Assembly (NCBI GenBank): GCA_946886545.1
Contig: CAMPIU010000258.1
Location: forward strand, 1-5,061
DNA: 5,061 bases
Reading direction: 5' to 3'
DNA from: an uncultured Flavobacteriales bacterium
Lineage (GTDB): Bacteria; Bacteroidota; Bacteroidia; Flavobacteriales; Crocinitomicaceae
Positions 1 to 4,704 of this stretch are shown here, in pieces (within the stretch, counting starts at the first letter, position 1; every line of letters starts with the position of its first letter). The notes beneath the pieces were generated by a model that was given only the letters and a program-made list of their open reading frames with translations, did not search any database and was not told the DNA's origin. The position numbers were made by a program, and so were the translations under genes.

Positions 1-159
1 ATGATGATTAGCAGTTCCTTTTAAAATTTCATCTCCCTGAATGATTTTGTAAGTCAAAGCTTCATCGTGCGTCATTCCGACGGTAAATCCGCGAATAAGT
101 ACATAGCTGAAAGCAAAAAAAAGACCGAGGTAGTAGATTATTTGAGTACTTCGGCTCAT
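1..159 (-). CDS. N-terminal fragment of a probable GT-C membrane glycosyltransferase
   Basis: The gene runs off the left edge; only its first 53 codons are present, from the ATG at 159-157 with no stop before base 1. The visible protein has a short polar start (MSRSTQ), one hydrophobic segment at about residues 7-28, and then the motif THDEALTY at residues 30-37. This layout, a first membrane helix followed at once by an acidic D-E-A motif on the outer face, is typical of GT-C glycosyltransferases of the ArnT/PMT (GT39) type, where the acidic residue is catalytic and the donor is a polyprenyl-phosphate sugar. Only three bases separate this start from the mtaB stop, so the two genes are probably co-transcribed and translationally coupled. 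There is no convincing Shine-Dalgarno, as is usual in Bacteroidota. The family call rests on a short fragment and is an inference; another polytopic membrane protein is possible. Confidence 0.6.
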   Translation of the reverse strand, partial: MSRSTQIIYYLGLFFAFSYVLIRGFTVGMTHDEALTYKIIQGDEILKGTANHH

Positions 160-162
160 CTC

Positions 163-1485
163 TTAGATGAATTCACATTTCAGAACGCCATCGCGGTCAA
201 TTTCCGTAAGTTGTACGTTTTGCATTTGATTCACCAGTTCCGGGTTAAAAGCAGTTTTCACCTTCACGTAGTTTTCGGTAAATCCGTACATGATTCCTTC
301 GTCTTCTTCCGCCTCGAATAAAACCGTTCGTTTGGAACCAACCTGTGATTCGTAGAATGCACGTTTTTTCTTGTCTGAAAGAATATGTAATTGCTTGCTT
401 CTTTGAGCTCTGATTTGATTCGGAACTGCTTCGCCTAATTTTACAGCTGTGGTATTTGCCCGCTCCGAATAGGTGAAAACATGTAAATAAGAAACATCCA
501 GGTCTTTTAAGAAATCAACTGTTTCCATAAATTCTTCGTCTGTTTCTCCCGGAAATCCTACAATTACATCCACACCGATTGCACAATCAGGGCGTAATTT
601 TTTGATATGCTGAACACGTTCTACGTACAATTCGCGCAAATATTTTCTGCGCATTGCTTTCAATAAACGGTTACTTCCGGATTGAAGCGGAATATGAAAA
701 TGTGGGACAAAGCGTTTCGAATCTTTTAAAGTGAATTGGATGATCTCGTCACTCAATAAATTAGGTTCGATGGAAGAAATACGGTAACGGTCAATCCCCT
801 TGACCTGATCCAGCGCCTTTACCAATTCAAAGAAATTTTCATCTTCGCCCTGACCAAAATCACCGATATTTACTCCTGTAAGAACAACTTCTTTGATTTT
901 GGTGTCCGCAATCTTTTGTGCTTCCGATACTGTTTCTGAAATACTTGCATTTCTGCTTTTACCTCGTGCCAAAGGAATGGTACAAAAAGTACAGAAGTAA
1001 TCACAGCCGTCCTGCACTTTCAAAAATGACCTGGTTCGATCTCCCATGGAGTGAGAAGGAATGAAACTGGTTGTTTGCTTGATGTTCTCAAACTTCACAA
1101 CTGCTTCATTTACTTTATTCTCGTTCTGTTTCTCATTCTCTATTGCTTCCAGGTGTTCAACAATATTAAATTTCTCGTTTGCACCAAGAACAAGAGATAC
1201 TCCGGGAATTTGAGCAATTTCAGTGGGTTTCAATTGTGCGTAACAACCAATAATTGCCACATAAACCTCCGGATTGATTTTTTTTGCACGTCTGACTAAC
1301 TGCTTGCATTTTTTGTCTGCATTTTCGGTAACTGAACATGTGTTGATCACTAAAATATCCGGTGTTTCCTCAAAATCAACCTTTGCAAAACCCGCGTTTT
1401 CAAAAAGTCGGGAAATAGTAGATGTTTCTGAGAAATTCAGTTTGCATCCAAGGGTGTAAAAAGCGACTTTTTTAAACTGTTGCAT
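163..1485 (-). CDS. mtaB: MtaB: tRNA t6A37 C2-methylthiotransferase (radical SAM)
   Basis: This enzyme adds a methylthio group to N6-threonylcarbamoyladenosine at position 37 of tRNAs reading ANN codons, giving ms2t6A, which stabilises decoding. Counting from the chosen ATG, the product is 440 residues, normal for the family. The N-terminal methylthiotransferase domain has the three cluster cysteines C14 (GCKLN), C50 (NTCSV) and C81 (GCYAQ). The radical SAM core carries CxxxCxxC at C161, C165 and C168, and later has conserved stretches such as PLQSGS and VGFPGETDEEF. The last 60 or so residues fit a TRAM RNA-binding domain. GCKLN and NTCSVTENADKKC point to MtaB rather than MiaB or RimO. The frame can be extended to a TTG at 1509, but that TTG lies inside a promoter -7 element, and the ATG at 1485-1483 follows an A-rich stretch typical of Bacteroidota starts. 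A membrane glycosyltransferase-like gene follows after 3 bp. Confidence 0.95.
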   Translation of the reverse strand: MQQFKKVAFYTLGCKLNFSETSTISRLFENAGFAKVDFEETPDILVINTCSVTENADKKCKQLVRRAKKINPEVYVAIIGCYAQLKPTEIAQIPGVSLVLGANEKFNIVEHLEAIENEKQNENKVNEAVVKFENIKQTTSFIPSHSMGDRTRSFLKVQDGCDYFCTFCTIPLARGKSRNASISETVSEAQKIADTKIKEVVLTGVNIGDFGQGEDENFFELVKALDQVKGIDRYRISSIEPNLLSDEIIQFTLKDSKRFVPHFHIPLQSGSNRLLKAMRRKYLRELYVERVQHIKKLRPDCAIGVDVIVGFPGETDEEFMETVDFLKDLDVSYLHVFTYSERANTTAVKLGEAVPNQIRAQRSKQLHILSDKKKRAFYESQVGSKRTVLFEAEEDEGIMYGFTENYVKVKTAFNPELVNQMQNVQLTEIDRDGVLKCEFI

Positions 1486-1506
1486 TTTTTTGCAGAATTG
1501 AGGGCA

Positions 1507-1536
1507 CAAAGATAGACAATTTCAGGTCTGTACAAA
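1507..1536 (-). promoter_or_regulatory. Bacteroidota-type promoter of mtaB
   Basis: Read on the minus strand, TATCTTTG (1514-1507) matches the Bacteroidota -7 consensus TAnnTTTG exactly, and TTTG (1536-1533) lies 18 bases upstream as the -33 element. Transcription would begin near 1500, giving a leader of roughly 15 bases before the mtaB ATG at 1485. The site faces away from the cdd promoter in the same 87-bp intergenic region. It is predicted from motif and spacing only. Confidence 0.7.
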
Positions 1537-1557
1537 AATCTCCTTGTAAGTATTAAC

Positions 1558-1565
1558 TATATTTG
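1558..1565 (+). promoter_or_regulatory. -7 promoter element of cdd, 7 bases from the start codon
   Basis: TATATTTG matches the TAnnTTTG consensus exactly and ends 7 bases before the cdd ATG at 1573. A clear TTG-type -33 element at the usual distance is not visible; the nearest TTG (1544-1546) is only 11 bases upstream. If the element is used, transcription starts at or within a few bases of the ATG, so the mRNA would be leaderless or nearly so. Confidence 0.5.
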
Positions 1566-1572
1566 TTAGTGT

Positions 1573-2046
1573 ATGAAAAAGCAATTGAAGATTGATTATG
1601 AATGGCTGAATCATTGGAATGAACTTCCGGATTCTGAACATCTTTTAATCGAGAAGGCATACGAAGCAGCGAAGGATGCTTATGCTCCGTATAGTAACTT
1701 CAAAGTCGGGGCGGCAGTTTTACTGGCTGATGGCTCGGTTGTGAAAGGAAATAATCAGGAAAACATTGCTTATCCGAGTGGTTTGTGTGCTGAACGCGTC
1801 GCTTTGTTTTATGCCGGTGCAAATTATCCGAATACAGCTGTTAAAACAATTGTGGTGGTGGCCCAGGGAGATTTGATCACAGAAGATGAATGCGTTTCGC
1901 CATGTGGTTCCTGCAGACAAGTTATTGCCGAATCCGAATCACGGCAAGAAGGTGATATCCGGATTATCTTGGTCGCACAGGATGGTAAAACCTGGATTTT
2001 CAATAGTATAAAAGATATTTTAGTGTTTCCATTTGGAGTAAAATAA
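1573..2046 (+). CDS. cdd: Cytidine deaminase
   Basis: The product (157 residues) deaminates cytidine and deoxycytidine to uridine and deoxyuridine in pyrimidine salvage, in the cytoplasm. The zinc site is complete: C72-A73-E74 supplies one zinc ligand and the catalytic glutamate, and PCGSC supplies C111 and C114. The cysteine first ligand and the short length fit the small homotetrameric class rather than the E. coli-type dimeric enzyme. YAPYSNFKVGAA (residues 37-48) is the conserved substrate-binding stretch, and the C-terminus ends in the typical FPFGVK. The N-terminal extension of about 25 residues before the conserved core is, as far as I recall, usual in Bacteroidota homologues. No other in-frame ATG lies upstream of the core, so the start is well fixed even though the promoter element is very close. 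The stop codon directly abuts the meaB ATG, so the two genes probably form an operon. Confidence 0.95.
   Translation: MKKQLKIDYEWLNHWNELPDSEHLLIEKAYEAAKDAYAPYSNFKVGAAVLLADGSVVKGNNQENIAYPSGLCAERVALFYAGANYPNTAVKTIVVVAQGDLITEDECVSPCGSCRQVIAESESRQEGDIRIILVAQDGKTWIFNSIKDILVFPFGVK
2035..2038 (+). promoter_or_regulatory. Shine-Dalgarno-like GGAG for meaB
   Basis: GGAG inside the last codons of cdd lies 8 bases before the ATG at 2047 and 11 before the second ATG at 2050. The spacing favours the first ATG. Many Bacteroidota genes do not rely on such motifs, and ribosomes finishing cdd at 2044-2046 could simply re-initiate, so the site may be supplementary or due to chance. Confidence 0.35.
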
Positions 2047-3087
2047 ATGATGAACGAGAAACGCCTTGAAGAATGGTTTTCTTCCCGAAGGAAAATGCGG
2101 GAGAATCGGACAGCGACTAAGTTGTTTGAAGCGATTCGTTTGGGAGATCGGACCGCCTTAAGCGGAGCAATAACCCTGCTTGAAAGTACACGTGAAGAAG
2201 ATCAGGAAACTGCAAAGGATCTGATCCGCCAGTGTCTTCCATTTTCAGGAAATTCCCTGCGAATTGGGATTACCGGTGTTCCGGGAGTAGGCAAAAGTTC
2301 ATTTATTGAAAAATTTGGACAAACTGTTTTGACCAAGCGCAAGAAAGTGGCTGTTTTGGCAATTGATCCCAGCAGTGAACGAACGGGCGGAAGTATTTTA
2401 GGTGACAAAACCCGCATGGAAACCCTGTCTCAAAATGAGGATGTATTTATCCGTCCTTCTGCTGCAGGAAATACCTTGGGTGGAGTTGCACGTAAAACCC
2501 GAGAAACAATTATTCTTTGTGAAGCTGCAGGATATGATGTCTTACTGATTGAAACTGTAGGTGTGGGGCAATCGGAGATTATGGTTCATTCGATGGTGGA
2601 TTTTTTCCTCTTGCTTCTTCTTGCCGGTGCCGGAGACGAACTTCAGGGTATCAAGAGAGGAATTATGGAAATGGCTGATGGCTTAGCTGTTACAAAATCT
2701 GACGGAGACAATGTAAACAAAGCGAAACTGGCCGCACGTGAATTGAAGAATGCAATCCATTTATTTCCAACCGCCTCAAATGGCTGGATCCCGGAAGTGA
2801 AGACCTGCAGCTCATTGGAAAACACAGATATTGATACCATTTGGGAAATGATCGAGCGTTTTGAAAGACATACCAAACTGAATGGAAGTTTTGATTCCAA
2901 ACGAAAACACCAGGATTTGAATTGGATGCATGAAACACTGAAAGATTTGTTAATCCAGGGCTTATGGTATCATGAAAAAATAAGAACCTATATCGAAGCT
3001 AAAGAGTTGGAAGTAGAGAACGGAACTATTTCTGCCTTTGAAGCAGCTGAAGAAATTTATGACCTATATAGAAAAGGAGGGGAATAA
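2047..3087 (+). CDS. meaB: MeaB-type GTPase, methylmalonyl-CoA mutase chaperone
   Basis: MeaB (MMAA in humans) is a G3E P-loop GTPase that gates adenosylcobalamin loading of methylmalonyl-CoA mutase and protects it from inactivation. The product has 346 residues, close to the family norm. An N-terminal helical region (1-70) precedes the G domain. The Walker A motif GVPGVGKSS is at 77-85. The conserved switch stretches DPSSERTGGSILGDKTRM (107-124) and RPSAAGNTLGG (136-146) follow. The Walker B region ends in IETVGVGQSE (168-177), and the signature GAGDELQGIKRG is at 194-205. The base-recognition motif is TKSD (216-219), which I recall in human MMAA, rather than the NKAD of many bacterial members. 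The C-terminal helices from about 285 match the dimerisation arm. Older annotations call this family ArgK or LAO kinase. The mutase genes are not in the window. The gene starts directly at the cdd stop and begins ATGATG, so residue 1 or 2 could be the true start. Confidence 0.95.
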   Translation: MMNEKRLEEWFSSRRKMRENRTATKLFEAIRLGDRTALSGAITLLESTREEDQETAKDLIRQCLPFSGNSLRIGITGVPGVGKSSFIEKFGQTVLTKRKKVAVLAIDPSSERTGGSILGDKTRMETLSQNEDVFIRPSAAGNTLGGVARKTRETIILCEAAGYDVLLIETVGVGQSEIMVHSMVDFFLLLLLAGAGDELQGIKRGIMEMADGLAVTKSDGDNVNKAKLAARELKNAIHLFPTASNGWIPEVKTCSSLENTDIDTIWEMIERFERHTKLNGSFDSKRKHQDLNWMHETLKDLLIQGLWYHEKIRTYIEAKELEVENGTISAFEAAEEIYDLYRKGGE

Positions 3088-3128
3088 TTTAGGTCTATTT
3101 TAATTTCAGGGAACATTATTTAAAGCGA

Positions 3129-3136
3129 TATATTTG
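3129..3136 (+). promoter_or_regulatory. -7 promoter element of the S4-domain gene, 4 bases from the start codon
   Basis: TATATTTG, identical to the element before cdd and a full match to TAnnTTTG, ends only 4 bases before the ATG at 3141. It lies in a 53-bp gap after meaB, so the small gene may be transcribed separately. A good -33 TTG is not visible around 3105-3112. If active, the mRNA would be leaderless. Confidence 0.5.
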
Positions 3137-3140
3137 CAGC

Positions 3141-3356
3141 ATGGAGAAGATTGAATTTACAATCAACGGAGAATTTATAGAGTTGTTGGGCCTTTTAAAG
3201 GCTACAGGAATAGCTCAAACCGGGGGTCATGCAAAAATGATCGTGGAAGATGAAGAAGTGTTCCGCAACGGGGAACTGGAAATAAGAAAGCGTGCAAAAT
3301 TGGTTCCCGGAGACATTATTGAAGTGGGGGATGAGGTGCGTATTGTTCTGAAATGA
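3141..3356 (+). CDS. Small S4-domain RNA-binding protein (YbcJ/YaaA-like)
   Basis: This 71-residue protein consists almost entirely of an S4 RNA-binding fold. The pattern is ELLGLLKATGIAQTGGHAK (residues 14-32), then VEDEEVFRNGELEIRKRAKL (35-54), then a VPGD turn (56-59) and a final strand EVRIVLK. The order LLK, GGxAK, NGExExRKRxKL, GD is that of the E. coli YbcJ and Bacillus YaaA families. Those are thought to bind RNA or ribosomal particles, but their role is poorly known. The usual glycine before the second strand (DGxVxVNG) is replaced by glutamate here (EDEEVFRNG). No other in-frame ATG occurs before residue 33, so the start is secure despite the promoter element 4 bases away. The gene converges with the minus-strand membrane-protein gene across a 106-bp gap. 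I saw no terminator with a T-tract on its own strand. Confidence 0.85.
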   Translation: MEKIEFTINGEFIELLGLLKATGIAQTGGHAKMIVEDEEVFRNGELEIRKRAKLVPGDIIEVGDEVRIVLK

Positions 3357-3430
3357 TCTTCTCTACTAATTGACACGAAATAGAATACATTGACGTAATA
3401 TTGCGGAATTACATCCAACTTAGATAGTCT

Positions 3431-3458
3431 ATAAAAAATCCCGGGTTAAACCGGGATT
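3431..3458 (-). terminator. Intrinsic terminator after the 177-residue membrane-protein gene
   Basis: The arms AATCCCGG (3437-3444) and CCGGGATT (3451-3458) form a perfect 8-bp stem with a 6-base loop. On the minus strand the stem is followed by TTTTAT, and it begins 4 bases after the stop codon at 3463. On the plus strand the stem is followed by CATATCAG, so it is not a good terminator for the convergent S4-domain gene. Confidence 0.85.
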
Positions 3459-3462
3459 CATA

Positions 3463-3996
3463 TCAGAATAATTCCTGCAATTCTTTTCGAAGGTACTCAA
3501 CTGTAATCTCTGTTGGCAGTTTACCCACTTCGGCTACGACCTCGAATATTTTTGCCGCCAGATCCGTTGAAAGAGCTGTTGTATCCATTTGATTTCCGGC
3601 CAAATTGATGATCTTAATTGTTTCTTCTTTAGAATTTCTTACCATATCCCATGCTTGCGGAGAAACGAACATTTGCTGTGAAACATTGTGATCATACTCT
3701 TCGCGAATAGCCTGTAATAAATCTGTTTGAAGTTCTCTTGCCGGAAGACCCGGATTATGAAGCCGCATTACCAGGCTTCCCGGATGGATTCGTTCCATTA
3801 AAAGGGCAGCTCGCTGATAAGCCTCCACTCTCATTGGAAGGAAATGTTTTTGACGTTCTTTTTTCAGTTCAATTTGAACTGCTCTGACCTCGCGGTCCCC
3901 GGTTTTCTTTAGAAATAAATAAGCCATTAATAATACTCCTCCACCAGAGATTATAGAAATTAGGATAGGAAAGATGATTCCGACAAAAAAATGCAT
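3463..3996 (-). CDS. Conserved Bacteroidota protein with one N-terminal membrane helix, function unknown
   Basis: The 177-residue product starts with one hydrophobic segment (about residues 4-28) followed by KK, which places the rest in the cytoplasm. The remainder is charged and mainly helical. The central block QKHFLPMRVEAYQRAALLME (49-68) leads into ERIHPGSLVMRL, then IREEYDHNVSQQMFVSPQAW (97-116) and then VRNSKEETIKIIN (119-131). I recognise this arrangement from widespread but uncharacterised Bacteroidota proteins, possibly the family called DUF7935; I cannot confirm that name here. No catalytic motif is evident. The ATG at 3996 directly precedes the membrane helix and follows an A-rich leader. 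It lies 63 bp after nbaC on the same strand and is closed by a terminator 4 bases beyond its stop, so it may share a transcript with nbaC or use a weak promoter at 4031-4038. No function is proposed. Confidence 0.85.
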   Translation of the reverse strand: MHFFVGIIFPILISIISGGGVLLMAYLFLKKTGDREVRAVQIELKKERQKHFLPMRVEAYQRAALLMERIHPGSLVMRLHNPGLPARELQTDLLQAIREEYDHNVSQQMFVSPQAWDMVRNSKEETIKIINLAGNQMDTTALSTDLAAKIFEVVAEVGKLPTEITVEYLRKELQELF

Positions 3997-4030
3997 ATAA
4001 GTTGTTTTTCTAAGTGAATTCGTTTTTTGG

Positions 4031-4038
4031 TAAAAGTA
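4031..4038 (-). promoter_or_regulatory. Weak candidate promoter for the 177-residue membrane-protein gene
   Basis: On the minus strand TACTTTTA matches TAnnTTTG at five of the six fixed positions (the final G is A) and lies 34 bases before the ATG at 3996. No -33 TTG is seen at the expected distance. The gene may instead be read through from nbaC. Confidence 0.25.
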
Positions 4039-4059
4039 ACAATTTACCCAGATTAAGGA

Positions 4060-4578
4060 TTAAATGAATTTGGGGTCCACCTCCATTTGATGACCACAAA
4101 CGGAACAAGTTCTTAATTCTTCAGAGCTGTAGAATTCTTTAAAACGCGGAAGAAATTCCTTTTCAATATTATCAAGCTTGAACCGGTAGTGTTTTAATTC
4201 ATGATTGCATTTTTCACAAAACCAAAATAAGCCATCCTGCATGTCTGTGTTTTTACGTACCCGCTCAATAACAAGTCCAACGGTATTTGCTCCGCGACGC
4301 GGGTTATGAGGGATTCTGGCGGGAAGCAAGAACATTTCACCTTCTTTAATGACAATGTCCTTTGCTTTGCCTTCATGTTGGATACCAACCGTAATGTCCC
4401 CTTCAATTTGATAAAACAGTTCTTCACTTTCATTGAAGTGGTAATCTTTTCTCGCATTTGGACCCCCAACGATCATTACGATAAAATCACCAGCCTCCTT
4501 ATAGAGATTTTTATTTCCAACAGGTGGTTTCAATAACTCTCTGTTTTCCTCAATCCACTGATGTAAATTAAATGGCAT
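4060..4578 (-). CDS. nbaC: 3-Hydroxyanthranilate 3,4-dioxygenase
   Basis: This cupin enzyme opens the ring of 3-hydroxyanthranilate with O2 to give 2-amino-3-carboxymuconate semialdehyde, which cyclises to quinolinate for NAD synthesis or is degraded further. From the ATG at 4578 the product is 172 residues, close to the 174 of the well-studied Cupriavidus enzyme. The catalytic iron ligands are H47, E53 and H91, with the same spacing (6 and 44) as H51, E57 and H95 there. Substrate-binding R43, R95 and E105 are also present. A rubredoxin-like second iron site is intact as CEKC (C121, C124) and CSVC (C158, C161). WIEENRELLKPPVGN near the N-terminus is characteristic. The frame extends to a TTG at 4632, but that TTG sits at the promoter -33 position. 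The ATG at 4578 has AGAGGA 7 bases upstream; an ATG two codons earlier (4584) has it only 1 base away. No other kynurenine-pathway gene is in the window. Confidence 0.95.
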   Translation of the reverse strand: MPFNLHQWIEENRELLKPPVGNKNLYKEAGDFIVMIVGGPNARKDYHFNESEELFYQIEGDITVGIQHEGKAKDIVIKEGEMFLLPARIPHNPRRGANTVGLVIERVRKNTDMQDGLFWFCEKCNHELKHYRFKLDNIEKEFLPRFKEFYSSEELRTCSVCGHQMEVDPKFI

Positions 4579-4585
4579 TAACATA

Positions 4586-4591
4586 TCCTCT
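4586..4591 (-). promoter_or_regulatory. Shine-Dalgarno-like site deciding the nbaC start
   Basis: On the minus strand AGAGGA ends 7 bases before the ATG at 4578 and only 1 base before the ATG at 4584. The spacing supports the ATG at 4578 as the start codon of the dioxygenase. Confidence 0.5.
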
Positions 4592-4601
4592 GTGTTTTTA
4601 T

Positions 4602-4632
4602 CAAAAGTACCAAATGAATGATCTATTTGCAA
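4602..4632 (-). promoter_or_regulatory. Bacteroidota-type promoter of nbaC
   Basis: On the minus strand TACTTTTG (4609-4602) is an exact match to TAnnTTTG, with TTG (4632-4630) 20 bases upstream in the -33 position. Transcription would begin near 4596, giving a leader of about 18 bases to the ATG at 4578. The element lies between the upstream terminator and the gene, as expected for an independent unit. Confidence 0.65.
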
Positions 4633-4644
4633 TATAAGTCTTAT

Positions 4645-4682
4645 AAAAAAAGAAAGCCCCTTGTAAATTTTACAAGGGGCTT
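4645..4682 (-). terminator. Strong intrinsic terminator after the T9SS cargo gene
   Basis: The arms at 4654-4664 and 4672-4682 form a perfect 11-bp stem containing four consecutive G-C pairs, closed by a 7-base AT loop. On the minus strand it is followed by TCTTTTTTT. It lies 19 bases beyond the stop of the T9SS-sorted protein and just upstream of the nbaC promoter, so it separates the two units. Confidence 0.92.
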
Positions 4683-4690
4683 CGTATGAT

Positions 4691-4704
4691 TAACCTTAAG
4701 GTTA
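4691..4704. repeat. 14-bp perfect palindrome over the stop codon of the T9SS gene
   Basis: TAACCTTAAGGTTA reads the same on both strands and includes the TAA stop at 4704-4702. It has no loop and no adjacent T-tract, so it is unlikely to be a terminator by itself. It may be due to chance or be a small protein-binding site. Confidence 0.4.

Noticed and set aside
67..321. Plus-strand open frame of 84 codons at the left end
   Set aside because: It overlaps mtaB and the membrane-protein start on the other strand and has no recognisable domain or promoter.
2643..2938. Two overlapping minus-strand open frames within meaB
   Set aside because: They lie opposite well-conserved MeaB sequence and show no family features; they are antisense shadows.
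3075..3080. AGGAGG, a perfect Shine-Dalgarno sequence, at the end of meaB
   Set aside because: No ATG, GTG or TTG lies at a suitable distance downstream; it simply encodes part of RKGGE.
2047..3087. Annotation as an arginine/ornithine transport (ArgK/LAO) kinase
   Set aside because: This is an outdated name for the same family; the GTPase motifs and signature stretches fit MeaB/MMAA.
3370..3401. Sigma-70-like TTGACA and TAATAT boxes on the plus strand
   Set aside because: The spacing is 20 bases, Bacteroidota do not use this consensus, and no plus-strand gene follows.
4029..4048. Inverted repeat GGTAAA/TTTACC between nbaC and the membrane-protein gene
   Set aside because: The stem is only 6 bp and AT-rich, and on the minus strand it is followed by A residues rather than T, so it is not a terminator.
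4194..4536. Additional open frames on both strands inside nbaC
   Set aside because: They overlap the fully conserved dioxygenase frame and encode low-complexity or unrecognisable sequence.
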